Part shown: one piece after another, positions 15,758 through 23,841 of the stretch
How positions within the stretch are numbered: position 1 is the first letter of the stretch
Layout: each line of letters starts with the position of its first letter
Source: Flavobacterium sp. J27
Lineage (GTDB): Bacteria; Bacteroidota; Bacteroidia; Flavobacteriales; Flavobacteriaceae
Assembly (NCBI RefSeq): GCF_004303025.1
Contig: NZ_PJQW01000008.1
Location: forward strand, 1 to 64,000
Direction of reading: 5' to 3'
Length of the DNA: 64,000 nt
The notes under the pieces: generated by a model
The model's input: only the letters and a program-made list of their open reading frames with translations
The model's database searches: none
Told to the model about the DNA's origin: nothing
Translations under genes and position numbers: made by a program

Positions 15758-16075
15758 ATGAGACAAGACATTTTAAAACGATTTTTGACCAATACGGATG
15801 AGACGGGTAGATTTTTGATGAAGTCGAGAATTACTGGAATCATCTATTTTGTAGAACCAATTTATACAGGTAAAACGCCACAATGGGGTGATGTAGATGT
15901 GGTGACTAAAAAATTAACAGGTCAGTATGGTTCCAAGTATACCGGAGCCATAACCAAGAAAGAATCTCTTATAACAGAAGAAAACGGATTTGTGAATATT
16001 GGCTATTTCAAAGGTAGTCCGTTTGGAGCCATCGATGTACGCGATAAAGAACATCAAAAACGCATGGGATTATAA
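15758..16075 (+). CDS. Unknown protein (105 aa) inside the tRNA-like array
   Basis: MRQDILKRFLTNTDETGRFL start, soluble, mixed alpha/beta, basic. Not recognised. Good codon use and an ATG 32 bases after the tRNA-like RNA. Its place between tRNA-like genes in an RNA-repair locus suggests, but does not prove, an RNA-related role. Confidence 0.65.
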   Translation: MRQDILKRFLTNTDETGRFLMKSRITGIIYFVEPIYTGKTPQWGDVDVVTKKLTGQYGSKYTGAITKKESLITEENGFVNIGYFKGSPFGAIDVRDKEHQKRMGL

Positions 16076-16145
16076 GTTTTTTTATGACGAAAAATAATTG
16101 CGCACACTGTTTTGAATCTTTGAAAAACGAAAATGAAAAGTCAAA

Positions 16146-16550
16146 ATGAGAACAATTAAAATATATTGTAGAAAGTGTAAAATAAGACTAACGGAAGAAT
16201 TACTTGAAATGGAAGAAGATAAAATTACTTTTCCAGATGAAGCAGAAGCTATTCCAGAAGGAAGATTTGTTTTTCAAAAATATAATTCAGTGTTGTCTAT
16301 TTTGATTAATAGAAATCAAGAGCTATTAAAAAATCATTTAGATTCCTATAGATTTCATGGATGTTGTGGAAGTGATGGCACAAATGGTTACAATAAACTT
16401 TGTTTGAATAATCATGAAGTTGCAACAGAGTTTTCAGATTGTTATACTTCCTATTATATAGAAATTAGTCTAAAAAATACGATTGTGAAAAGTATAAATG
16501 ATAAAGGAATTTTTGAAGAGATGAAATTTAAATACGTCACTTTAAAATAA
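16146..16550 (+). CDS. Unknown protein with Cys motifs (134 aa)
   Basis: Starts MRTIKIYCRKCKIRL with a CxxC pair (residues 8 and 11); further Cys in HGCCGSDGTNGYNKLCLNNH could complete a zinc site. Not recognised. It lies between the two halves of the tRNA-like array, on the same strand. Confidence 0.65.
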   Translation: MRTIKIYCRKCKIRLTEELLEMEEDKITFPDEAEAIPEGRFVFQKYNSVLSILINRNQELLKNHLDSYRFHGCCGSDGTNGYNKLCLNNHEVATEFSDCYTSYYIEISLKNTIVKSINDKGIFEEMKFKYVTLK

Positions 16551-16687
16551 AAAATATCAAGCAAGTCCTGTTGGGTGTTTCTGTATAGCACTAATGTGAT
16601 GCGTTTTGCACAAAGGTGTATGAAGTCGTATTATGCAACTTGGCTTGGAGGTTTTGGGTTGTTTTCCAAAAAATAATCCACCATTAA
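16551..16687 (+). other. Non-coding lead-in to the permuted tRNA-like array
   Basis: No ORF. It can fold: CAAGTC (16562-16567) pairs with GGCTTG (16642-16647) around an ~75-nt interior that includes TGCAC-AAAG-GTGTA. TTTTGG/CCAAAA forms another hairpin close to 16654-16670. No T-loop is present, so I do not call a tRNA here. Confidence 0.3.
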
Positions 16688-16756
16688 TCTATGGGTCGTG
16701 GGTTCGAATCCCACTTTCGAGCAATCGAAATAGTTCAGCTTGGTTAGAACAATAGA
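16688..16756 (+). ncRNA. Circularly permuted tRNA-like RNA 1 (closed acceptor, open anticodon loop)
   Basis: Parts in order: anticodon-stem 3' strand TCTAT (16688-16692), variable GGGTC, T-arm GTGGG / CCCAC with loop TTCGAAT (16698-16714), acceptor 3' strand TTTCGA (16715-16720), GCAA, acceptor 5' strand TCGAAA (16725-16730), TA (positions 8-9), D-arm GTTC/GAAC with a TTGG-containing loop (16733-16750), A26, anticodon-stem 5' strand ATAGA (16752-16756). The acceptor (6 bp) and anticodon stem (5 bp) are complementary only in this permuted order. GCAA is a GNRA tetraloop, so no free CCA end could form. Read in normal order, the anticodon arm is missing and the acceptor does not pair. Confidence 0.6.
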
Positions 16757-16764
16757 AAGGGAAC

Positions 16765-16836
16765 GTAGGTTCGAATCCTACATGCAATTATGCTTGCATT
16801 TGACAGCGGTTGTCACCAAACAGACTGTAAATCTGT
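16765..16836 (+). ncRNA. Circularly permuted tRNA-Tyr-like RNA 2
   Basis: Order: T-arm GTAGG / CCTAC with TTCGAAT (16765-16781), acceptor 3' strand ATGCAA (16782-16787), 6-nt linker, acceptor 5' strand TTGCAT (16794-16799), TT, D-arm GACA/TGTC with GCGGT (16802-16814), then a complete anticodon arm ACAGA/TCTGT with loop CTGTAAA (anticodon GTA, Tyr; 16820-16836). The break point is in the variable region, not the anticodon loop. It starts 8 bases after RNA 1. A hairpin AAGAG/CTCTT follows. Confidence 0.55.
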
Positions 16837-16884
16837 AGTAAGGAAGAGACGTACGACTCTTAAAAAGGTACACCATTGAAAATA

Positions 16885-17089
16885 TTTTGGTTTTTATCAG
16901 TTTCGCTATTTTTCGAAAAAGTGAAACACTTACGAAGAAACCTGAACAGGGCTTCGTTTTCAAAACCGTTCTTTTGCTTTGCTGTGTGACGATTGGTTTT
17001 TTATAAACCGATACCATAAAACAGTACACCATGAGAATGCTTCTGTTTACTAACCTTATTCCGTTTTGGGTGAAGGATAAAAACCAAAA
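16885..17089 (+). ncRNA. Large structured leader before the slipin gene
   Basis: A perfect 14-bp inverted repeat, TTTTGGTTTTTATC (16885-16898) and GATAAAAACCAAAA (17076-17089), encloses about 177 nt. Inside are at least three hairpins: GTTTCGCT/AGTGAAAC with an inner TTTTTCGAAAAA, ACGAAG/CTTCGT with inner CCTG/CAGG, and ATTGGTTT/AAACCGAT. It ends 43 bases before the slipin ATG. It could be a separate RNA of the array or a cis-acting leader; no known riboswitch is recognised. Confidence 0.5.
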
Positions 17090-17132
17090 ATTTTCTTTTT
17101 AAAAGCAATTTAAAATTTAAAAATATAAAGAA

Positions 17133-18230
17133 ATGATTCGATTAATTACTATTAATGCTTACCAAGTAGGTTTGGTATTTGAACGCGGTAAGTTGGTGCA
17201 AATTTTAAAAGAAGGAAAATACTGGATTTGGGGAATGAAAGAAGTAACAATCTTTGAGATGAAACATTCTTTTGTAGCGCCAATTGAATTGAATATTTTG
17301 TTAGAGAACCAAGAATTGGCTTCCATGTTAGAGATTGTAGAAGTAGGCGATACCGAAATAGCGTTGTACTTTACCAATGGTAGATTTAAAGAAGTATTGC
17401 AAACCGGTCGATATGCGTTCTGGAAAGGCTACTTGAAGAATGAATTCATAAAGGTAGATTTAACAAAAGTTGAGGTTACGGAGAAAATTGAAAGAGGTTT
17501 ATTAGAGAACATCAAATTGAAAGTATACACTCGTAAATTTCAAGTGGCAAGCTATGAGAAAGGATTATTGTTTATCAATGGTATTTTCAACAAAGAGTTA
17601 ACCGCAGGGACTTACTACTTTTGGAACAATGCTATTCCAGTAGAAATAGTTTATGTAGATATGCGTCAAAAGCAAATGGAAATTTCTGGTCAGGAATTGT
17701 TGACCAAAGACAAAGCGGCTTTGCGTATCAACTTCTTTGTGAATTTCAAAGTAACCAATATTATTAAAGCGGTTATCGACAACAAAGAGTATGAAAAACA
17801 ATTGTATGTATTGATGCAGTTAGCGTTGCGTGCTTTTGTAGGCGGATTTACTTTGGATGAATTGTTAAACAAAAAAGAGAGCATTACTGAAATCATTTTG
17901 GAAGACACACGCAACAAAGCAGCTGCTTTAGGTGTTGTGATTCAAGAAGCAGGAATTCGTGATGTGATTTTACCAGGTGATATGAAAGAAATTATGAACC
18001 AGGTTTTGGTAGCAGAGAAAAAAGCGCAAGCGAATAGTATTATGCGTCGTGAAGAAACTGCTGCAATGCGTAATATGTTGAATACTGCAAAATTAATGGA
18101 AGAAAATGAGATGTTGTGGAAATTGAAAGAAATGGAATATGTAGAAAAGATTGCAGATAAGATTGGAGAAATTACCATTTCTGGAGGAGGCAACGTTATC
18201 GGACAATTACGTGAAATTTTTGTGAAGTAA
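17133..18230 (+). CDS. Slipin-family SPFH/band 7 protein
   Basis: 365 residues. The N-terminus is moderately hydrophobic with no long TM segment. Duplicated 'GLVFERGKLVQILKEGKYW' type strands in the first 170 residues are followed by the SPFH core (AALRINFFVNFKVTNII ... VVIQEAGIRDVILPGDMKEI) and a coiled coil with ANSIMRREETAAMRNM, typical of bacterial slipins. SPFH proteins form membrane-associated rings or cages. Its place at the end of an RNA-repair/tRNA-like locus, behind a long structured leader, suggests shared control; a role in RNA repair is inference from context. Confidence 0.85.
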   Translation: MIRLITINAYQVGLVFERGKLVQILKEGKYWIWGMKEVTIFEMKHSFVAPIELNILLENQELASMLEIVEVGDTEIALYFTNGRFKEVLQTGRYAFWKGYLKNEFIKVDLTKVEVTEKIERGLLENIKLKVYTRKFQVASYEKGLLFINGIFNKELTAGTYYFWNNAIPVEIVYVDMRQKQMEISGQELLTKDKAALRINFFVNFKVTNIIKAVIDNKEYEKQLYVLMQLALRAFVGGFTLDELLNKKESITEIILEDTRNKAAALGVVIQEAGIRDVILPGDMKEIMNQVLVAEKKAQANSIMRREETAAMRNMLNTAKLMEENEMLWKLKEMEYVEKIADKIGEITISGGGNVIGQLREIFVK

Positions 18231-18330
18231 TTTAGTTTAATTTGGGAAAGGCTTATGAATGAAAATTTATAGGCTTTTTTATGATTAAAAAAATAGTATT
18301 ATTTTCGCCCAATTATAAAAAACAGATAGT

Positions 18331-19335
18331 ATGAGTGAATTTGAAGAAGTAAAAATAAAAAAGTATCCCTACAAAATTACTGTAGGCAATTGGATTTTAT
18401 ATTTAATAGCTAGCTTAATTACTGTAGTTATGTATGCCATATCGAATAGTTTTTCGGCTGAGATGGTTGGTTTTGTCATTGGGATTTTCTTTGCCTATTT
18501 TATATTTGCAAGTGCATTTGGTCTTTTGTTTTGGTATCTTTTAGGAAGAAAAGAAAAAGGAGGGAGTACTACTTTTAATGTACTTATCATTATAATTTTA
18601 ATTGGACAAATTAATCAAATTAGAGTTCAAAATAGTAATAAAAGGAGTAATCTTGATACTACAGAAATTAAAGAAGCGCTACATGAATATAAAAATAACG
18701 TAAAAAACGATTCGATTAATAGTGATGAGGCCTTACATTCATTTGCCACAACTTTTGAAAAAAATATCGATAAGTTTATAGAAAACACTGAAGGAGAGGA
18801 GAGAGCACTTTTTGTAGGATTAAAAGAATTTCTTCAAGAATCGTTAACAGAAGCTAATTTATGGAACGCCGCTTTTTATAAAATTGATAATGAGGCTTTT
18901 TTTAATTTTGATAGTATACAAAAGAGTAATAAAATTGAAAACCGTTTACAAATTGCGGAAGAATATGTTAAGGCTTCAGAACGATATAAGGACTTTTTTA
19001 AAAAAAGATTATCGAAATTAAATGCGATTATTAAAGATAAAGATATTGATAGAAACAATAGCAAAGCAAAAGGAATTATTGATGGAGTTAAGAAAAAAGT
19101 GAAAAAACAAAGTATCCTTTTTATACCTTACATTGATAGTCACATAGAATATGGTAATGAAATGAAAGGAATATTTCAATTGATAAAAGAGAACAAATGG
19201 AAGCCTAATGATGTTAATTTTGTTATCTTTTCAAATCCAAAAATTCAAATAGAATTTGATGCAAAAATTAATAAAATGGTTGAAATTGAAGAAAAGGTAA
19301 ATTTATTGCACGAAAAACTAGTTGATGCGATATAG
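18331..19335 (+). CDS. Unknown membrane protein (334 aa)
   Basis: Three membrane helices in the first 100 residues (about 20-40, 45-72 and 82-95), then a long cytoplasmic helical, Lys/Glu-rich part. Not recognised. Same direction as the slipin gene, 100 bases away, with its own likely start. Could be a partner of the slipin. Confidence 0.6.
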   Translation: MSEFEEVKIKKYPYKITVGNWILYLIASLITVVMYAISNSFSAEMVGFVIGIFFAYFIFASAFGLLFWYLLGRKEKGGSTTFNVLIIIILIGQINQIRVQNSNKRSNLDTTEIKEALHEYKNNVKNDSINSDEALHSFATTFEKNIDKFIENTEGEERALFVGLKEFLQESLTEANLWNAAFYKIDNEAFFNFDSIQKSNKIENRLQIAEEYVKASERYKDFFKKRLSKLNAIIKDKDIDRNNSKAKGIIDGVKKKVKKQSILFIPYIDSHIEYGNEMKGIFQLIKENKWKPNDVNFVIFSNPKIQIEFDAKINKMVEIEEKVNLLHEKLVDAI

Positions 19336-19684
19336 TGCGTTAAAATTTGAGAAAATCAAAATAATATACAATGATTCTAGTTCGGGGTGGGTATATTTAT
19401 AAATAATGTTTTTAAGAGTATATTGTTGAAGCATAAAACTTCCTTTGTCTATAAAGTGGCTTTTATATTTTCGATTTCCGCCTTCTGTAATTACAAAAAA
19501 AAATTTCCGTCTATTACTAGGTCAGTAAGACTATTGTTGCATCAGTTTCGTTTTAAATAAGTTTTTTGATGCATACCAAATATACAAAAATGGTTATAAG
19601 TAAAAACCAGATAGTAGAAGAAAAGCACTACTGACTATTCTGTATTAATTTTATTTATCTGTTAAACGCTATTGTTCTAAAAAT
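19336..19684. other. Non-coding gap, nothing recognised
   Basis: AT-rich convergent region with no ORF above 40 codons of convincing composition. It ends at a bidirectional terminator. Confidence 0.5.
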
Positions 19685-19726
19685 AAAAAAGCCACAACTA
19701 TTTAAAAGTATAATTGTGGCTTTTTA
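19685..19726. terminator. Bidirectional intrinsic terminator
   Basis: AAAAAGCCACAA / TTGTGGCTTTTT with an AT-rich apex, between convergent genes. Confidence 0.85.
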
Positions 19727-19746
19727 AACTAATTTTTGTTTGTTTC

Positions 19747-20490
19747 TTACTTCATTAAATGGTTAATTACACCACCGTCTACTACTAGTTCTGTACCTGT
19801 AATAAAGCTTGCCTTATCGGAAGCCAAGAACAAAACGGTATTTGCAATTTCGTCTGGATTTCCCAATCGTTGTAATGGAACAATAGTTTCTAAATACTCT
19901 TTTGCTTCAGGTGTAACAGCGTTTTCTAAACCAGGTGTTGCCGTTGGGCCTGGGCTAACAATGTTTACCCTAATTTTTCTATCTGCTAATTCGTTTGCTG
20001 CGATTTGGGCAATTTTATTCAAAGCACCTTTGGTTGCCGAATAGATACTTGCATTTATTGATGATGCAGTTGCATTTGTAGACGATGTAAACAAAACAGA
20101 TGAACCATTTGCTAAATGTGGAATCATTTTTTGTAAGGTGAAGAACGAACCTTTTACATTAGTATTAAATTGTGCATCAAAATCTGCTTCGGTTGCTAGT
20201 TCTATTGGTGCAAATGTGGCTATTCCTGCATTTAGAAAAAGAACATCGAGTTTATTTCCGCTTTCAGCAAACTTTTTTTCTAAAACAGCAATTCCTTCTA
20301 AAGTAGAAGTGTCAGAAACTACTGTTTTTAATTTAGGGCTATTAATTTCAGTTAATGCTTTTTGTAGATTTCCAGCACTTCTTCCAGTTATCCAAACATT
20401 AGCTCCTGCGTTGATAAAAGCTTTTGCAGTAGCAAATCCAATTCCTGTACTACCACCTGTTATGACTACGTTTTTATTTGTAAAATCCAT
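19747..20490 (-). CDS. Short-chain dehydrogenase/reductase (SDR)
   Basis: Classical SDR, about 247 residues from the ATG giving MDFTNKNVVITGG. TGGSTGIG Rossmann motif, LFLNAG, catalytic Ser in LFTSSTN, YSATK active site and C-terminal VVDGGVI. Paralogue of the SDR at 3621. Divergent from an HxlR regulator at 20597, repeating the layout of 3174-4355; the two loci probably arose by duplication or parallel gain. Confidence 0.9.
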   Translation of the reverse strand: MDFTNKNVVITGGSTGIGFATAKAFINAGANVWITGRSAGNLQKALTEINSPKLKTVVSDTSTLEGIAVLEKKFAESGNKLDVLFLNAGIATFAPIELATEADFDAQFNTNVKGSFFTLQKMIPHLANGSSVLFTSSTNATASSINASIYSATKGALNKIAQIAANELADRKIRVNIVSPGPTATPGLENAVTPEAKEYLETIVPLQRLGNPDEIANTVLFLASDKASFITGTELVVDGGVINHLMK

Positions 20491-20520
20491 TTTAAAATTA
20501 TTTTTAATTTGATGATACAA

Positions 20521-20596
20521 AGTTAGAACTTATAGGTTATTATTAGTAACTTTGTAACTTAAAATAACAGTAACACTGGTGTAACAAAGTAACATT
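20521..20596. promoter_or_regulatory. Divergent control region with repeated GTAAC
   Basis: GTAAC occurs four times, with ACACTGGTGT as a dyad. Probable HxlR operator for the SDR gene. Confidence 0.45.
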
Positions 20597-20953
20597 ATGG
20601 ATTGTGAGACAAAAAATTTCCAACAGGAGCACAAGAAAGAAATGAGAGCTGTTCAAGATTCTATGGACGTATTGAGCGGGAAATGGAAAATTTCCATTAT
20701 ATCATCTATTTGTTTTTATAACAAAAGGCGTTTTTCCGATATTTTGAATGATATAGATGGAATTTCTAACAGGATGTTGAGTAAAGAATTAAAAGAACTT
20801 GAAATAAACAAGTTAATAATACGCACTGTTTTAGACACGCAGCCTGTAACTGTTCAATATCAACTTACGGAGCACGGTTTGACATTGAGGACTATAATAA
20901 ACAATCTTACAGATTGGGGAATAGCTCACCGCAAAAAGATTATTGAAAAGTAA
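20597..20953 (+). CDS. HxlR-family transcriptional regulator
   Basis: 118 residues. Winged helix: MDVLSGKWKISIISSICFYN, RRFSDILNDIDGISNRMLSK, YQLTEHGLTL. One Cys near the N-terminus (MDCETKN) and one in SICFYN. Likely regulator of the divergent SDR gene. Confidence 0.9.
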   Translation: MDCETKNFQQEHKKEMRAVQDSMDVLSGKWKISIISSICFYNKRRFSDILNDIDGISNRMLSKELKELEINKLIIRTVLDTQPVTVQYQLTEHGLTLRTIINNLTDWGIAHRKKIIEK

Positions 20954-21130
20954 CAGTTATTGAAAGGACAGTTTATATATTTTTTATAGAAATTAGTGAA
21001 CTATTTTAAATACGTATTGGTTTGTATTTTTTAGCTCTTTTAAGTGTCAAACTTTAGGATTGTTTTTATTTATTTTTATATTAATCTAATGATGAGCGAT
21101 GGTCAATGAATAGTTAACGTTTTTTCATAA

Positions 21131-21252
21131 TTTACTATTTGTTGTGTCGATAACTACTCTAACGTTTTTGATTTTTTCTTCCTCAGTTTGTCCATCATTA
21201 TGAATTTTTGTTGTGGTAATTTGTTGGACACTAAATTTGGTATCGTTTTATT
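21131..21252 (-). pseudogene. Possible C-terminal remnant of a coding region
   Basis: On the minus strand about 39 codons read without stop (NDTKFSVQQITTTKIHNDGQ ... VVIDTTNSK) directly after two TAA codons and end at TGA. Composition looks protein-like, but no start is available. Weak. Confidence 0.25.
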
Positions 21253-21263
21253 ACTATCTTTTT

Positions 21264-21653
21264 TTAATCGAGTGAATATACCGAATTTTCTTTTCCAACT
21301 ATAAATACTGTTCCTGCAGGGTCCATTATCCAGTGGTTTTCTTTTGGTATTTCCTCTAGTTCATCACAAGTTTCAATTCCATTAGATTTTAAATATTCTG
21401 TAGCTTTTTCCACATTTGGTGTTTTTAGTTCCAGCCAAGTTTCCGAATGTGTATAATTATCCACGCAATCTAACCAAATTATATTATTTCCAAATTTTAC
21501 TTCGTGTGTTTTAGAAACTGTTGGGTTATTTATTTCTTTTTCGGTTACTTCAAACTTTAGAATTTCTCTATAAAATTTTACAGTTTCCTCGTATTTAGAT
21601 TTCGGGATTTTTATTGCAATATTAATTCCTCCATTAAATTTGATGTCGTTCAT
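21264..21653 (-). CDS. VOC/glyoxalase-like protein
   Basis: 129 residues, two beta-alpha-beta-beta-beta modules: INIAIKIPKSKYEETVKFYR ... and the second half WIMDPAGTVFIVGKE. Vicinal oxygen chelate proteins bind a metal and catalyse isomer, dioxygenase or resistance reactions; the substrate cannot be told. Monocistronic, between two accessory genes. Confidence 0.75.
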   Translation of the reverse strand: MNDIKFNGGINIAIKIPKSKYEETVKFYREILKFEVTEKEINNPTVSKTHEVKFGNNIIWLDCVDNYTHSETWLELKTPNVEKATEYLKSNGIETCDELEEIPKENHWIMDPAGTVFIVGKENSVYSLD

Positions 21654-21754
21654 TGTTCAGTTTTTAATTTTATTGTTTAGTAAAAATACATAATTTTAAA
21701 TTTATTTTTCTCTCAGAAATGATTACACTGATACATCGTTTTCCATTCGCTTTT

Positions 21755-22040
21755 TTAGTCCCAAATTTGTGGTCGTTCAATTCCAAAGGTTCTTAGATAA
21801 TTTAGCATTTGTCCTGTATGAGCCGATTCGTGGTATGCAATTCGGTTTAGATAATCGCCTAATTTTTTACTTTGTCCAACTTCATTTCTCTCAATTTTAA
21901 CATTTTCTAAATCAGATTCATTTAAATTAGTTATCATACTCAAAAAATCAGCACGATATTTTTGGGAAAATTCCAATTTGTTTGTTACATCTGAGTATTT
22001 TAATTTGCTGCCAACGATTTTGGTTATGGTTTCGTTATAA
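21755..22040 (-). pseudogene. DinB-family protein, C-terminal fragment
   Basis: The last 73 codons match the end of the intact DinB at 25187: both end in ERPQIWD/DRPQIWD and carry YHESxHxGxxLxYLR. The frame stays open upstream (GSKLKYSDVTNKLEFSQKYR), still alignable, but there is no ATG and the N-terminal two thirds are gone; the first usable start is a TTG at 21976. Probably a truncated paralogue. Confidence 0.65.
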
Positions 22041-22147
22041 AAAAGGCGGCTAAAATTATAAAATATAAACTTAAGATAACAAATTTGCTTCTGACTTTCT
22101 GATTAGGAAAGTCAGAAGCAATGAACTATATTTGGTATTGTATGCAG

Positions 22148-23488
22148 TTATTTTTTTATGTATTTGCCTTTAAAATTACCTTGTTCAAATGTTAAATGAT
22201 TGCCATCAGAGGAAAATATAAATGATATAGATTCTCCATATATTTGTTCCATAACAAATCGGTTATTTCCCTTGAAAATAAGAGGTTCTTTAAACTCTCC
22301 TTTTATGATATGAACCAAAGTAGTTTTATCTTGAATAAAAACTACTTCATCTTTTTTGTCTTTTTCATAAACATAAGTTCCAACAAATTTTTCAACTTCG
22401 GTTTCTGACAATTCTATTACTGCGTCATTAAAGTATAATTTTAGTATTTCGATATATACATTATTAATATCAACTTGAGTGCCATTTGAAAGTAGCGTAA
22501 AAGCTAGATTTTCTTTTGGGAAATAAATTGAAGTAGATCTAAACTCATCTAAATGACCTCTATGTCCAAATCCATTTCGGTCATTAATTTTATATTGTAA
22601 AAGCCCCATTCCATAATTGTCTTCTATGGTTTTCATTAAAGATAAATTTTCTGTAGAAAGTAGTTTACCTGTAAATAATGCGGTTATAAATTTGTTTACA
22701 TCTTTTGGAGTGGAAACAATAGCACCACTTCCAATAGTTAAAGACATGTCAGTTTCAATGAATTTGGGATGTTTTTTAGAAAAGTCATAAGAATTAGATT
22801 CGTTGTTATGTATATTTATTTGTTTTCCAGAATATGTATCTTCTAATCCTAATGGTAAAGTGATTTTCTCTTGTAAAACTTTTTCAAAAGGTTGGTTATA
22901 TTTTTTCTCAATAATTTGTGATAATATGAAATAATTAGAATTACTATACTTTCCTTGTGCGTTAGGTTCAAAATCGCTTTCATAATTTGATATTATTGAA
23001 AGCATATCTTTGGGAGATTTTTGTTTTGTTCTATACTCAAAGAATTTTTCATCTCTTGTATAATCATGAATGCCACTTCTATGTTGAAGTAAATTGGCAA
23101 TAGTAATCTTGCTAGCATTTTTTATGTTTGGAAAGTATTTCTCAATAGTTTCATTAAGAGATAATTTATTTTCTTCAATAGCTTTAAAAGTTAGTACAGC
23201 AGTAACTATTTTTGATACAGAACCAATTCTATATTTTGTTTTCGAATTTGCTTTCTTTTTAGATTCAATGTCGCTGTATCCTATGGTTTTTGAATAAATA
23301 GATTTTCCTTTACAAGACAATTCTAAACTTCCCATAAATTCTCCATTTTTTTCATAGATAGTTAAGAGGCTATCTACTTTTAAAGTAAAATCTTTGTTTC
23401 TTTTCTGATTTAAAGACGTATTTTTTTCCTTCTCTTTACACGAAAAAATTAATAAAACCGAAATTAATACTAAAAAATTTTTTTTCAT
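22148..23488 (-). CDS. Beta-lactamase-fold serine hydrolase, lipoprotein
   Basis: 446 residues from the ATG giving MKKNFLVLISVLLIFSCKEK (lipobox Cys about 17); a longer frame starts 69 bases earlier within a tetranucleotide repeat. Class C beta-lactamase/DD-peptidase family: SxxK in GSVSKIVT, YxN in YSNSNYF, and HxG-type motif in FGHRGHLDEF. Such proteins act on peptides or esters in the periplasm; true beta-lactamase activity is not implied. C-terminal ~110 residues form the usual added lipocalin-like domain. Confidence 0.85.
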   Translation of the reverse strand: MKKNFLVLISVLLIFSCKEKEKNTSLNQKRNKDFTLKVDSLLTIYEKNGEFMGSLELSCKGKSIYSKTIGYSDIESKKKANSKTKYRIGSVSKIVTAVLTFKAIEENKLSLNETIEKYFPNIKNASKITIANLLQHRSGIHDYTRDEKFFEYRTKQKSPKDMLSIISNYESDFEPNAQGKYSNSNYFILSQIIEKKYNQPFEKVLQEKITLPLGLEDTYSGKQINIHNNESNSYDFSKKHPKFIETDMSLTIGSGAIVSTPKDVNKFITALFTGKLLSTENLSLMKTIEDNYGMGLLQYKINDRNGFGHRGHLDEFRSTSIYFPKENLAFTLLSNGTQVDINNVYIEILKLYFNDAVIELSETEVEKFVGTYVYEKDKKDEVVFIQDKTTLVHIIKGEFKEPLIFKGNNRFVMEQIYGESISFIFSSDGNHLTFEQGNFKGKYIKK

Positions 23489-23491
23489 TTT

Positions 23492-23512
23492 TTGATTGAT
23501 TGATTGATTGAT
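23492..23512. repeat. Tetranucleotide repeat in the serine hydrolase leader
   Basis: TTGA/TCAA repeated about five times between a likely -7 box (TACTTTTG on the minus strand) and the ATG at 23488. Copy-number slippage would change the 5' UTR length or the longer frame. Confidence 0.7.
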
Positions 23513-23841
23513 AATGCACAAAAGTATAAAAAGGTACTTTGTAATACATAGTAACACTATTGTTTAACTTTTAATTAACACACGCTTGTTAGAAATTAAA
23601 GAGTAAGATGCTTGTTTTACATGATGTGATAGGGCTGTTTACAAGCACAATAAAATTGTTCTTATCAATTTAAGTGTAAACGATGTATATGGTAAAGTTT
23701 TTTTAATTTGAAATTAGAGGACTACAACTTATGGTAAAGAAAAAAGATATAAAAGTGGAGGAAAGATCGAAAATAATGAGAAAATCTTAATCAAATCATT
23801 ACTTATAACGGCTATTTAGCGGTATTTTTTTAATAATTATA

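Noticed and set aside
15652..15843. Minus-strand ORF across the tRNA-like array
   Set aside because: Shadow of the tRNA-like RNA and the 15758 gene; protein composition not convincing.
16688..16836. Simple decayed tRNA pseudogenes
   Set aside because: Complementarity of acceptor and anticodon stems in the permuted order is perfect at three places, which random decay does not give.
16778..17032. Minus-strand 84-aa ORF
   Set aside because: Runs through the Tyr-like RNA and the structured leader hairpins; likely a chance frame.
17041..17132. Known riboswitch upstream of slipin
   Set aside because: No conserved riboswitch core recognised; only a long stem with hairpins.
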